This document shows positions 1-11,714 of a stretch of DNA of 64,000 nucleotides, one piece after another. Every line of letters begins with the position of its first letter. Positions within the stretch are counted from its first letter, which is position 1. Source of the DNA: Piromyces finnis (lineage: Eukaryota > Neocallimastigomycota > Neocallimastigomycetes > Neocallimastigales > Neocallimastigaceae); contig MCFH01000054.1 of the NCBI GenBank assembly GCA_002104945.1, positions 1 to 64,000 on the forward strand. Reading direction: 5' to 3'. The translations under genes and the position numbers were made by a program. The notes beneath the pieces are model-generated. The model had not been told where the DNA came from. It ran no database searches and saw only the letters and a program-made list of their open reading frames with translations.

Positions 1-1091
1 GGGCTTGGTGTAGAAATATTTCTATTGTATATACTTGGGTAAATGGTTCCGATCCAATTCACCAAGAAATTAAATCAAAGTATAATGGTGGTATTAAAAA
101 GGTCGACCAAAGAGATCGTTCTATGGATGAACTTCGTTATTCCTTACGTTCTTTGGAAAAGAACCTTCCATGGCATGAAGGTATGATTTTCATTGTTTCT
201 CCAAATCAAGTACCACATTGGTTAAATATTGAACATCCTCGTGTTAAAGTTATTGATCAAGCTTCTTTATTACCACCAGAAGCCAATCCAACTTTCAATT
301 CTTTCAGTATTGAATTTTACTTAGATAAAATACCAGGTTTAACCGAGCGTTTTATCCAATTAAATGATGATTACTTCTTCAAACGTTACATTCATCCATC
401 TTTCTTCTTTAACCAAAAGAAATACCCAAACTTTTACTATGGCCGTACGCATGTTCATAAAGGTTTTGACGAAGCTTATCAAATTGCTGAACTAAAACAA
501 ACAACATGGCTTAAAAAGTACTGGGGTTCCATTTTCCATACTAATGGTGTTATTAAGGAGAAATATGGTGATGAAGATCATATAGTTATGTTACAACATG
601 CTCCTTATGTTTGGTACCGTGATATTTTTGAACCTATGAGACAATATTATGGTGAATACATTTCACAAACTCTTTCCCACAAATTTAGACATCCATTAGA
701 TTTAATTCCAACTTATGCTCATCAACATTACATTATGAATGTTGCTTCAAAACCAGGTTATAAATTAGCTGATCAACCATCTGAACATCCAGAACTTGAT
801 TTTGGATTTTATCCACATAGAGATGCTGAAAAATGGATTACTGATTATGGCTATCGTCCACTTTCTCGTAATGCCGTCAAGAATTATATTCGTTTCGGTA
901 CTGTATTAGATGATAAACAAAAAAGTTTGAAATTATTTAATGTTATTAAGAATGGTCCTTATTTAATGTTTAATTTAAATGATGATTATACTACCGAAGA
1001 ACCCGGTCAATGGTTATTAGACTTTATGAATGAAATGTTCCCAAAGTATAGTTTATTTGAAAATGATAGACCAGCAACAACAACTGTTTAA
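1..1091 (+). CDS. Stealth-family sugar-phosphate transferase, 5' end outside window
   Basis: The frame is open from base 3 to a TAA at 1089-1091, so the 5' end lies outside the window; the ATG at 123 is internal. Stealth proteins are hexose- or HexNAc-1-phosphate transferases (the GNPTAB and bacterial capsule-polymerase type). All four conserved regions are visible: CR1 end VYTWVNGSDP (bases 27-56), CR2 with DELRYSLRSLEKNLPW and later RFIQLNDDYFF, CR3 with KFRHPLDLIPTYAHQHYIM, and CR4 with FNLNDDY followed by a MFPKYSLFE ending. The protein ends shortly after CR4, as is typical of the minimal bacterial-like form. No signal or membrane segment is seen in the part present; such a segment would lie upstream. 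Family assignment is secure from the motifs, but the acceptor and donor sugars cannot be told. Confidence 0.88.
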   Translation, partial: AWCRNISIVYTWVNGSDPIHQEIKSKYNGGIKKVDQRDRSMDELRYSLRSLEKNLPWHEGMIFIVSPNQVPHWLNIEHPRVKVIDQASLLPPEANPTFNSFSIEFYLDKIPGLTERFIQLNDDYFFKRYIHPSFFFNQKKYPNFYYGRTHVHKGFDEAYQIAELKQTTWLKKYWGSIFHTNGVIKEKYGDEDHIVMLQHAPYVWYRDIFEPMRQYYGEYISQTLSHKFRHPLDLIPTYAHQHYIMNVASKPGYKLADQPSEHPELDFGFYPHRDAEKWITDYGYRPLSRNAVKNYIRFGTVLDDKQKSLKLFNVIKNGPYLMFNLNDDYTTEEPGQWLLDFMNEMFPKYSLFENDRPATTTV

Positions 1092-3032
1092 GCTAAAATA
1101 AAAAAAAATTGATAAACAAAAAATAAAACAAATTACCAAAAAAAAAAAAAGAGTAAAATTTATAGAACAACAATAGTAGAATGGTTTAAAATAATTAGGA
1201 TTATTCAGTTATTGTTGGATTTTTTTTAAAAAAATAGTATTATAAATCAGTGATAGCTGACTAATTGATAGACCAGCTATAGCTGTATTATTATTATTAT
1301 TATTTTTTTTTTTAAAAAAAAGCAAACAAATAGAAAAAAAAAAAAAAAAATTATTTGTTTAATTTATAATTTATTCAACTTATATTTCATATTTTATAAT
1401 CTTATTTAATTTTCAAAGTATTACAAATATTAATAATATAATTATATATATAAAAAAAAATAAATCATAATATAATTTAATATAAATATTAATAATCGGC
1501 ATAATAACAATAAAATAAAAATTTATAAGCTAAATAAAAATTTTATATATATATATATATATGTAAAACGTATAGTTTAATAGATAAATTAGAGTAAAAG
1601 AATTAAAGGAAACAATAACACAACTACTATAACAAAAGAAAGAAAAAAAATATTCATTTTTAAACTGGAAGAGAATAAAAAAAAAAAAAAAAAAAAAGAA
1701 ATTGAAAGATAAATTATTATCATTTAATTACATTAACATAGGCGAGAAGAAAAAAAAACAAAAAAAAAAGAATACAACAATAACAAAAAAATTATTATTT
1801 AAAACACACTTTTGAAAAAAAATAATTTTATTAAATTATCATTATATACCACCATCCCACTATCATCATGATTGTTAACAATAATAATAACAATAGAAAA
1901 GTAATAGATATTTATTATCGTTATTATAAATAGTTATATTTATTGAAAGTAATAACCACTTTACACCATCATTATCACCATCATTTTTATTCATTAGATA
2001 TTTTATATTTTATATATAAATATATATATATATTTTTGTTTTATACTATATTATTCATTTACTTAATATTCTTTTATTTCATCTTTATTCTTTTAGTAAA
2101 AATGAATGATTTATACCATTATTTAGTATTTTCTTATTATTTGAATAAAATAACTTAATTTATATAAGAATATTATAGAGAACCTCTAACTTATTATTCT
2201 TATATAAATTAAGTTATTTACACCTATTTAACTATTGATAAAAGAAATAATAGGATATTTAAAAAAAGATTATAACTTTATATTCCTTAGCTGGTATTTT
2301 CTTTTTCATAAAACTTTTAAAAATGTTTTTTTTTTTTTGTGGATTGACCAAATTTTTTTGGTTGTTACAATAAAATAAATAAAAATGTGTTTTTTTTTTT
2401 TTTTTTTTCCTTTTATATTATAAAAAAAAAAAAACATTTTTTATTTTATTTTAATACTGAAATAATATTAATAAAATTTATTTTATTATAAATCTTTTTA
2501 TCATAATTTTTAAGTTTTTTTTCGTTTTATTAAATACTTTTCAAATTGATTAAAAACATTATTTATTTTAATCTTATTTTTCTTTATATTATTGCTATTA
2601 TATATTCATTTTTTTTTTTAATTACAAAGTACATTGCTTCCATCTATAAGAATAAGTCAAGTAACAATTTTTAGAGAAATGTTGACTATTTTCCATTATA
2701 TTAGATGGTTTGTACTCTTTTGTTCTGTTATATTATTACTTCAACTTTGACACTTTTTAATTTCTTATTATTAATTTATTACTATTATTATTATAAAGAA
2801 GTGATTTTCTTTTAATAATAAATAACTTTTAAATAAAATAATTAATTTTTTTTTTCTCTTAAAATAGTAAAATATCATTTCATATATAAAATATTATTTA
2901 ATTAATAGATTGTTTTTAAATGCAATTTAGTTTTTTTAATCGTTTATAATTAAATGTTCCTGATATAAAGATATTTATATCTTAAAAATGAGATTAATAT
3001 TATAATATTATATAATACATATGTATTGCTTT
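1092..3032. other. AT-rich intergenic span
   Basis: No convincing gene. It holds long A or T runs, short ATT and AT repeats and a 25-bp perfect inverted repeat (2148-2219, listed separately). A 71-codon frame at 1943-2158 is a His/Tyr/Ile/Phe low-complexity string without an ATG start and is not accepted. Confidence 0.6.
2148..2219. repeat. Perfect 25-bp inverted repeat (hairpin or MITE-like)
   Basis: Arms 2148-2172 and 2195-2219 are exact reverse complements and flank a 22-base spacer. The arm begins AAATAACTTAATTTATATAA. Twenty-five matched bases containing several G/C pairs exceed what AT bias alone readily gives. It could be a small foldback element, a cruciform or a strong RNA hairpin 3' of the Stealth gene; the sequence does not decide. 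Confidence 0.75.
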
Positions 3033-3930
3033 TTAAACAAATAATATTGAATTTGTAATTCTATTTAAATAATTTTTCTTTTCTTTATATTCTTCTGTGG
3101 ATACATTTTGAATATCTTTTATCCATTTATTGGATTTAATACCTATAATTAATCTTAAATTTATTTGAAGGCTTAATAAAAGATGGTCGTTCAAGACGTT
3201 TATGAAAGTAAGATATATAATCTTCAAGTTCGTCCATAGAAATCTATCCTTTCTTTTACTTTCTTATCATCTTCTTTATATTTTTAAGCTTCATTAATTA
3301 AACGACCAATTTCTTCTTGATATTATCTTCCTTCATCACTCGGAATAGTAATTTAATACTTCTCTCAACTGCCGAAACATTTAAAATACAGTTTTTATCA
3401 ATTTCAAAAGTTAAATCAAATTCCGTCTCACCACGAGGAGCTTTTATAATTCTTTCTATTGTTAACTCACCTAAAATAGTATTATCTTTCACTAGACTAC
3501 GTTCACCTTGACATACACGAAATCGAACAGAAGATTGATTATCATGACATGTTACACGTGTAACGGTTTTCTTTATTGGAATAGGTGAATTACGTTTAAT
3601 AATAAAATATGTAGTTATTCCTCCACTACTATCTACACCTAATAAAAGAAGAATGACATCTTGCAAATTTAAACTTTTAATTGATTCAGATAAACTACTT
3701 GAAAGATAAACGGCTTGAATAGCTTCTCCATATACTACAGCTTCATCAGGATTAATCGTTTTTTTTTTTAATTATTTTCCATTAAAATAGAATGAAATTA
3801 TTTCTTGAACTTTAGGACTTCGGGTTGATCCTCCTACTAAAACAATTTCATTAATATCTGATTTGCTCATATTAGCATCATTTAAAACACTTGAAATTCA
3901 TTCAATAGAAATGTCTTTGTATTTATGCTA
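3033..3930 (-). pseudogene. Hsp70 pseudogene 1 (3' half only)
   Basis: The minus strand encodes the distal ATPase domain ([16 protein letters not shown] near 3825-3880, then TINPDEAV near 3735-3765), the substrate-binding domain (a 122-codon stretch at 3298-3666 with RNSPIPIKKTVTRVTCHDNQ and FRVCQGER) and the C-terminal helices (NVSTEEYKEK near 3090). The pieces lie in different frames with stops, and the N-terminal two-thirds of the ATPase domain is absent. Upstream of the break the sequence matches the 5' flank of pseudogene 4 (3909-3927 against 13564-13582), so an internal deletion fused the promoter region to the 3' half. It cannot make a chaperone. Confidence 0.85.
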
Positions 3931-4689
3931 GTTTTTTTTCATCAATATATATAAAAAGAATTATAATATTTGGAACTAATATTTTTTAATTTATATAGAA
4001 CATATCAAATTAATAATTTATATATAAAAAAAATAAAAAAAATTATTTTAAAAAGCGCCTTTTTTCTATAATAATAGTTATGATTAACTTAATAGTATTA
4101 TTACCCTTATTAATATTATTTAAAACATTGGTTTAATTGCAAAAATATTTTTTTATAAATTAATTATTATAGTGAATACACTTTTATAAATATATTTTAT
4201 TTTTATGATAATTATAAAAATATTAAATAAATAACACAAAACCTGACTATTTACCAGTGTTCTCACTATTATTATTCTTATTATAAAATATTTAATTATT
4301 ATTAATTTATATTTTTTTTTTTATTTTTTTAATAATTCAACTATTTTTTTTTTTTTAATGTTGAAACACAAATAGTACTTTATACATAGTTTTATATAAA
4401 ATAATATTTAAATATATAATTAATTTTTTTATTTTTATTTTTATTTTTATTTTTCTATACCTTTTTAATAATATATAATATTTTCATATTTTCTACTATT
4501 TAATAATTATTTTCATTATTTTATTATTCAATCTTTTTATCTTTTAAAAATATATATAAATATATATACATACATTATTACTTATGTATACATATATTAT
4601 TACTAAATTGAATTTAAAATTGATAATTATAGTTTTTTTCATGTTTTCAGTTTCTTTATTGAATAGGTGGATTATGTTTGATAATATCA
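3931..4689. other. Non-coding span, first part of duplicated segment
   Basis: From about 3959 this AT-rich stretch is the start of a duplicated segment. It matches 7329-8360 closely except that about 240 bases present at 7437-7680 are missing here. A more diverged relative lies at about 11100-11640, 3' of Hsp70 pseudogene 4, so the sequence is probably ancestral Hsp70 3'-flanking DNA. No gene is seen. Confidence 0.7.
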
Positions 4690-4940
4690 TTCATGATTTC
4701 TCTTTCAATTTCCGTACTTAATAGGAAAAGGAGAAACATCGTGTAAGCTTAAATTTTTAATCAATTCAGATAAATCACATGGAAGATTAGCAGCTTTAAT
4801 TGCTGCTTCACATGCTATTACTTCATCAGGATAACTAATAGTTTTTTTTTTTTTTTTAATTATTTTTCCATCAATATAGATGATAAAATTAATTATTGAA
4901 TTTTAGGAATTCATTTTATTACTATTGGATTTGTCCAAAT
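4690..4940 (-). pseudogene. Hsp70 fragment 2 (degraded)
   Basis: The minus strand holds a short eroded piece of the Hsp70 ATPase end and linker: LDKSNSNK, a stop, IDGKIIKKKK, then YPDEVIACEAAIKAANL and SELIKNLSLHDV. The model is the segment reading roughly [26 protein letters not shown] in the intact gene at 19354-21279. It has stops and lacks both flanking domains. The same fragment occurs in copy B at 8360-8612, so it was already broken before the duplication. Confidence 0.8.
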
Positions 4941-5036
4941 TAATGTATGCTTATATTATAAATTGATATATTAGGTTTTTTTTTTTTTTTTTTTTTTTTT
5001 TTGTTATTGTTGGTGGTTTTATTGTTAATAAACAAT

Positions 5037-6315
5037 TCACATAATATATTTTTTTAATATTGATATTTTTGATATGATAAAAGCAGTACTAAAACTAATA
5101 ATAGTGATAAGTATACAGAAGATCGGACATCCTATAATTAGTGGATAACTTATTCCAAAAAATTCACTTGAACTAATATGAAGGAATTTTGTAAGTAAAT
5201 TTCTAACAATCATATGTAATAAATAAACACCGAAAGTTAATCCAGAAAGTTTATTAATAATTTTGGTGGCTGTGACGGTGAATTTAATTTGTCCAACTTC
5301 ATGTTTAAAGAAAATGAATAAAATAATAGAATAGATGACAACAGGGACTGTATAGTTACCTCTAAAATCTTCAGAATAACCATTTTTATTAAATTCAACA
5401 CAAATAGTAGATATACATATAAAAATGATATCAATGATTCCAAATAAATAAAGAGCAAATCGGATGATTTTAGATTTTATGTTGACATATTTTACAATGT
5501 GATAACCAGCAACAAAGTAGCCTACAAATTCAAGGGTAAAATTGAAATGCCAGCGACTAACCCAAATATTTAATATATTTCTGAATCCTTCCATTTTTGA
5601 ATTGGAGGAAACATTTTTCAATGTTGGAATAAAAGAAGCCCAGAAAAAGCAAAGGCCCAAAAAATACCTAGATAAAACAATATTATCAGAGAATAAGCGT
5701 AGGAAAGGTGAAATCATGTAACAACCTATAATCATGAGAATGAACCATAAATATTCTTCACCCGTAATGAAGAGTTCCCAGAAATCATGTAGTGTTTTAT
5801 CTTTAAAAACAAAAATTTTTAAAATGGCATTTACAAAGGACCAAAACATGAAGGCTGTAGCTAAGCGAAATATATTTTGATGAAATAACTTTTTAAAAGT
5901 ATAATTTTTCGATGGATCTAAAATGAAGGTACCAGAGAGTAGCACAAATAATGGAACACCGAAACGACAAATGCAATTATATATACATACAATAATCCAA
6001 GATTTATTATTTATTTTTCTTAAGTTCTTTTCTACTGTATAACTTGCACAATGTAAGAATATGATTGCTACTGTTGATATTATACGTGCACAATCTGCCC
6101 AGTAAAGACGTTTATTTCTTTTGGAAAGTTCATTTTTATTATTTTCATTATTATTTATTAGATTTTATTTTATCTATTGAATCATCGTCCGTAACATAAT
6201 TATCATCATTAATATTTATTCTCATTTCTTCCTCACTATCATTATTATAGATATATGAATCATTATCATGAAATGTTTTTTCTTTTTTATTTGAAGCTGT
6301 ATTAAGTTGTGTCAT
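5037..6315 (-). pseudogene. Acyltransferase-3 family membrane protein, frameshifted copy A
   Basis: This is homologous over its full length to the intact gene at 8692-9975. The start codon at 6315-6313 and the acidic Asn-rich N-terminal tail are present. Near 6161 a net loss of bases relative to copy B (one ATT plus two bases, next to a run of AAT codons) shifts the frame and brings stops. From about 6160 down to 5037 the frame is open again and keeps the R-X10-H motif segment RIISTVAIIFLH, the FGVPLFVLLSGTF region and the later membrane helices. No ATG precedes the catalytic helix in the downstream frame, so a functional product is unlikely unless an assembly indel is responsible. Confidence 0.82.
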
Positions 6316-6336
6316 TTTCTTTTTTTAATTTCACAA

Positions 6337-6337
<1 letters not shown>

Positions 6338-6367
<30 letters not shown>
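6338..6367. repeat. (ATT)10 microsatellite upstream of acyltransferase copy A
   Basis: Ten ATT units lie 22 bases upstream of the copy A start codon. The counterpart in copy B has expanded to about 55 units. Confidence 0.9.
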
Positions 6368-6579
6368 TGAAAAAATATATTATATATATTTTTACAATAT
6401 AAATTAAATTCTTTTGTTAAACTTTTTATTTCTATTATTTATTTCTATTATAATTGAATACTATAAATAGAAACTATTTATTTTATTTAATTATATTTAC
6501 ATTTAATAGAGAAATAATTAATAAAAAATAAATATTACAGGTTTATATATTAAATAGATATTAAGTCATGTGACATAAA

Positions 6580-6873
6580 ATATGATATATGTTTCTTTTA
6601 TGTTGTAGTAATTTAATATTTGTTTATTTATAATTTATTATTAATTTTAAAACATAAATGTTTTTTATATAATAAAATTCCTATAATTAAATATAATTGA
6701 ATATCAATTATATAAAATAATGTATTCATAATATATGAGTAATAATTAAATAAGATATAATATAATATATTTAAATGAAATGTTACTATAAAAGTAAAAA
6801 ATAATGTAATACAAATTAGTATTACAATAAAATGTAACTCTACATTTAATAATGAATATATGAATGAATATTA
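6580..6873. other. AT-rich spacer
   Basis: Nothing recognisable between the end of duplication copy A and the retroelement remnant. Confidence 0.6.
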
Positions 6874-7328
6874 TTATCTTTGAAATATATTATTGTTAAT
6901 AGTGACAATTTTTTCATAAAATTCGTTCTCCTCCTCAGTAAAATTGGAACTATTGGTTTTATTATTATTATTATTACTATTATTATCATTACCATCAGAA
7001 ATAGTAGTGTTAACAATTAAATTCTCTTTCAAAGTTATTCTAGATAAATTAGTGGTATAATTTTCTTCTGGTTTCTTAATAATCCTACTAACAAAATAAA
7101 TAGGATGTTCAATATTATCATTATACAACCGTAGTAAAACTCCACCAATTCCATACGCACAAGCATAAGATCTAATAATAAAAGGAACATCAAATTTAGG
7201 AAAACAAAAAATAGGTGCATTAATTAAACAATATATCATATTTCTGAAACTTTGTTCTTGGATTTTTGTCCATTCATATTTAACTTTCTTCTTTAATAAT
7301 TTGAAAAGAGGAGCTGCAATAACAGAAT
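6874..7328 (-). mobile_element. Ty3/gypsy retrotransposon remnant (RT end and RNase H)
   Basis: On the minus strand from about 7327 the frame reads APLFKLLKKKVKYEW, then INAPIFCFPKFDVPFII and YACAYGIGGVLL, then EHPIYFVSRIIKKPEENYTT. This is the connection between reverse transcriptase and RNase H of Ty3/gypsy elements; the usual catalytic TDAS is replaced by SYAC. No protease, integrase or LTR is found nearby, and the piece is cut at 7328, exactly where duplication copy B begins. The C-terminal 40 codons drift into an Asn-rich run. It is a dead fragment. Confidence 0.8.
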
Positions 7329-8359
7329 AATTATAATATTTGGAACTAATATTTTTTAATTTATAATCAAATTAATAATTTATATATAAAAAAAAATAAA
7401 AAAATTTATTTTAAAAAAGCGCCTTTTTTCTATATTTTTTATATTTATTCATTTATTTAATATTTTAGGCATATATACTATAATTTTGTTTTTTTGAATA
7501 TCATTTAACATGAAATAAAATTATAATTCTATTATTATTCCACACTAATCTACCATATTGATAATTGGTTTTCTATTTAACATAATATTAATATTTTTTT
7601 TTCTTAAAAAAGCATTTCTTTTTAAAAGAATTACAACTATTATATATACTAATATTTATTGAATTATTAAAAGTATTAATAATAATAATAGTTATGATTA
7701 ACTTAATAGTATTATTACCCTTATTAATATTATTTAAAACATTGGTTTAATTGCAAAAATATTTTTTTATAAATTAATTATTATAGTAAATACACTTTTA
7801 TAAATATATTTTATTTTTATGATAATTATAAAAATATTAAATAAATAACACAAAACTTTACTATTTACCAGTGTTCTTACTATTATTATTTTTATTATAA
7901 AATATTTAATTATTATTAATTTATATTTTTTTTTATTTTTTTAATAAGTCGACTATTTTTTTTTTTTTAATGTTGAAACACAAATAATACTTTATACATA
8001 GTTTTATATAAAATAATATTTAAATATATATAATTAATTTTTTAATTTTTATTTTTATTTTTCTATACCTTTTTAATAATATATAATATTTTCTACTATT
8101 CAATAATTATTTAATACTTATTTTCATTATTTTATTATTCAATCTTTTTATCTTTTAAAAATATATATATATATAAATATGTATACATATATTATTACTT
8201 TCATATAGTCATACATATTTATATTTACTATATTTCATTTTAGAATGTATTTGCCTTGACATATACGAAATTGAATTGAAAATTGATAATTATAGTCTTT
8301 TTCATGTTTTCAGTTTCTTTATTGAATAGGTGGATTATGCTTGATAATATCATTCATGA
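7329..8359. other. Non-coding start of duplication copy B
   Basis: AT-rich; matches copy A apart from the extra 7437-7680 block. No gene is seen. Confidence 0.6.
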
Positions 8360-8612
8360 TTTCTCTTTCAATTTCCGTACTTAATAGGAAAAGGAGAAAC
8401 ATCGTGTAAGCTTAAATTTTAATCAATTCAGATAAATCGCCTGAAAGATTAGCAGCTTTAATAGCTGCTTCACATGCTATTACTTCATCAGGATAACTAA
8501 TAGTTTTTTTTTTTTTTTTAATTATTTTTCCATCAATATAGATGATAAAATTAATTATTGAATTTTAGGAATTCATTTTATTACTATTAGATTTGTCCAA
8601 ATTAATGTATGC
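8360..8612 (-). pseudogene. Hsp70 fragment 3 (degraded)
   Basis: This is the copy B version of the eroded fragment at 4690-4940, with the same PDEVIACEAAIKAANL core and the same missing flanks. It differs by a few substitutions and a one-base loss near 8418. Confidence 0.8.
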
Positions 8613-8691
8613 TTATATTATAAATTGATATATTAGGTTGTTTTTTTTTTTTTTTTTGTTATTGTTGGTGGTTTTATTGTTAATAAACAAT

Positions 8692-9975
8692 TCACATAAT
8701 ATATTTATTTAATAATGGTATTTTTGAAAGGATAAAAGCAGTACTAAAACTAATAATAGTGATAAGTATACAGAAGATCGGACATCCTATAATTAGTGGA
8801 TAACTTATTCCAAGAAATTCATGTGAACTAATATGAAGGAATTTTGTAAGTAAATTTCTAACAATCATATGTAATAAATAAACACCAAAAGTTAATCCGG
8901 AAAGTTTATTAATAATTTTGGTGGCTGTGACGGTGAATTTAATTTGTCCAACTTCATGTTTAAAGAAAATGAATAAAATAATAGAATAGATGACAATAGT
9001 GATTGTACAGTTATCTCTAAAATCTTTAGAATAACCTTTTTTATTAAATTCAACATAAATAGTAGATATACATATAAAAATGATATTAATGATTCCAAAT
9101 AAATAAAGAGCAAATCGAATGATTTTAGATTTTATGTTGACATATTTTACAATGTGATAACCAGCAACAAAGTAGCCTACAAATTCAAGGGTAAAATTGA
9201 AATGCCAGCGACCAACCCAAGTATTTAATATATTTTTGTATTCATCCATTTTTAAAATGGTGAAAATATTATTCAATGCTGGAATAAAAGAAGCCCAGAA
9301 AAAGCAAAGGCCCAAAAAATATCTAGATAAAACAATATTATCAGAGAATAAGCGTAGGAAAGGTGAAATCATATAACAACCTATAATCATGAGAATGAAC
9401 CATAAATATTCTTCACCCATAATTAAGAGTCCCCAGAAATCATGTAGTGTTTTATCTTTAAAAACGAAAATTTTTAAAATGGCATTTATAAAGGACCAAA
9501 ATATGAAGGCTGTAGCTAAGCGAAAAATATTTTGACGAAATAACTTTTTAAAAGTAAAATTTTTCGATGGATCTAAAATGAAGGTACCAGAGAGTAGCAC
9601 AAATAATGGAACACCGAAACGACAAATGCAATTATATATACATACAATAATCCAAGATTTATTATTTATTTTTCTTAAATTCTTTTCTTCTGTATAACTT
9701 GCACAATGTAAGAATATGATTGCTACTGTTGATATTATACGTGCACAATCTGCCCAGTAAAGACGTTTATTTCTTTTGGAAAGTTCATTTTTATTATTTT
9801 CATTATTATTATTTATTAGAGATTTTATTTCATCTATTGAATCATCGTCCATAACATAATTATTATCATTAATATTTATTCTCATTTCTTCCTCACTATC
9901 ATTATTATAGGTATATGAATCATTATCATGAAATGTTTTTTCTTTTTTATTTGAAGCTGTATTAAGTTGTGTCAT
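8692..9975 (-). CDS. Acyltransferase-3 family integral membrane protein
   Basis: 427 residues. Residues 1-68 form a hydrophilic, Asp/Asn-rich tail. Membrane helices follow. RLYWADCARIISTVAIIFLH (71-90) holds the R-X10-H motif (R79, H90) typical of AT3 O-acyltransferases, and FGVPLFVLLSGTFIL follows at the usual spacing. About ten hydrophobic segments run to the C-terminus. Family members move acetyl or other acyl groups from the cytosol onto sugars or other extracytoplasmic acceptors; the substrate here is unknown. The protein looks like the stand-alone bacterial type without an SGNH domain, so bacterial origin is possible but unproven. The start at 9975 is supported by the same ATG in copy A. 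It sits among Hsp70 remnants, which probably reflects duplication history, not function. Confidence 0.85.
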   Translation of the reverse strand: MTQLNTASNKKEKTFHDNDSYTYNNDSEEEMRININDNNYVMDDDSIDEIKSLINNNNENNKNELSKRNKRLYWADCARIISTVAIIFLHCASYTEEKNLRKINNKSWIIVCIYNCICRFGVPLFVLLSGTFILDPSKNFTFKKLFRQNIFRLATAFIFWSFINAILKIFVFKDKTLHDFWGLLIMGEEYLWFILMIIGCYMISPFLRLFSDNIVLSRYFLGLCFFWASFIPALNNIFTILKMDEYKNILNTWVGRWHFNFTLEFVGYFVAGYHIVKYVNIKSKIIRFALYLFGIINIIFICISTIYVEFNKKGYSKDFRDNCTITIVIYSIILFIFFKHEVGQIKFTVTATKIINKLSGLTFGVYLLHMIVRNLLTKFLHISSHEFLGISYPLIIGCPIFCILITIISFSTAFILSKIPLLNKYIM

Positions 9976-9996
9976 TTTCTTTTTTTAATTTCACAA

Positions 9997-10162
<166 letters not shown>

Positions 10163-11714
10163 TGAAAAAATATATATATTTTTACAAAAATATAAATTAA
10201 ATTCTTTTGTTTAAACTTTTTATTTCTATTATTATTATTATTTTGATAAAGCTTTCGCTTTAATATTATTTATAAAATCTACAATTTAAATCCTAAAATG
10301 AGTAGTATATAAGTTTATAAGAATAGAAGTTGATATAAATTTACCTTACAATTTAGTTTCATTGCTAATTTATAAGGTAATTTTACAATAGTAGAAACTA
10401 TTTATTTTATTATATTTACATGTAATAGAGAAAAAAAATAAAAAAATAAAGATTATATATTAAATAGATGTTAAGTCATGTGACATAAATATGTGGCTTT
10501 TTAATTAATTAATGTGATTAAAATAGACATATATTTAACTACTAAATAAATAAATACTTGGCAATATCTGCTACCGAGGCTGAGTTTTTATGTACAATCA
10601 ACACAAAAATTTTTGTGAAACATTTTTAATGAAAAAATAACAATTAAAAAAATTGCATATATTAAATAATCTAAATAATTAATAAGATTTTAGTTTAATA
10701 TTCATCATTATATATTTTTTTTAATAATTATAGTTTGAATAGTTATTACCTATATACAAATAATATAAATTAATTACCGTTTGGTTGTTACACCTAATAC
10801 TTTATTATATATATAACAAAACATATATAACAAAACTAAGAATATTCCATCATGATTGTATATGATTGTATGATTGTAGCTATCATTAGATTTTTTATAT
10901 TACCTTTTTATTACCTTTTTATTTTGAAAAAACTATATAAAAAGATAAAAAGTTTGCAAATGCTTATTATCATTACTATTAATATGATAAGTACATTTAA
11001 TACTATAAAATAAAAGTAACATTTTTATTAATTTAAAAAAAAAAAAAAAATTTAATATTATATTAGTAAATATGAAAAGAAAACTAGAACTATTACATAT
11101 ATTCATATATTAATAATTATTGAAGGTATCATCAATAATAATGCTTAACTTAATAACATTATTACTATTATTAATAATATAAATATTATTTTAATTACAA
11201 AAGTATTTTTATTAAAATTTGCTATTAAAATACTTTTTTTTCTTTATTTTTATATCTATTATAAAATTATTATATAATATTTTAGATAATATTTTAGTAT
11301 TATATATAATACTATATTATTCATATTATTATTTCTTATTATTATTTTATAATATATAAAATAGTTGTTATTTTGAAATTACAGTTTTTACTATAATATA
11401 TTAGATTATTATTAATTATTTTTTTTTTTTATTTTTTATATAATTCGACTACTTCCTTTAATGTTGAAACACAGATAATACTTTATACACAGCTTTATAT
11501 AAAATAATATTTAAACATATATAATAAACTTTTTTTTTTGATTTTTCTAATAATAAATAGTATTTTCTATTATTTAAAAGTTATTTTCATTGTATTTTTT
11601 TTTAAATATATATAATACTATTACTTTCATATCATTACACGTATTTATACTTTTTATATTTCATTTAAAATCGCATTAAAATGTGATTTAATATAAATAT
11701 TTTTTAAATTATTT
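10163..11714. other. AT-rich intergenic span
   Basis: Up to 10489 this is the end of duplication copy B. From about 11100 to 11640 it resembles the flank at 4080-4560 and 7680-8200 (for example the AATGTTGAAACACA motif), marking ancestral Hsp70 3'-flanking sequence. No gene is seen. Confidence 0.6.

Larger units (their letters stand above)
3959..6579. repeat. Segmental duplication, copy A
   Basis: Copy A corresponds to copy B at 7329-10489. Shared landmarks in order are the ATTATAATATTTGGAACTAA start, a degraded Hsp70 fragment, the acyltransferase gene, an ATT repeat at its start codon, and the end at TTAAGTCATGTGACATAAA. Copy A lacks about 240 bases near 4070 and has only ten ATT units where copy B has about 55. 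Base identity looks high (roughly 95% by eye in the coding part), so the duplication is fairly recent. Confidence 0.85.

Noticed and set aside
1943-2158. 71-codon frame after the Stealth gene
   Set aside because: It starts at TTG, is low-complexity His then Ile/Phe/Tyr, and is typical of chance in AT-rich DNA.
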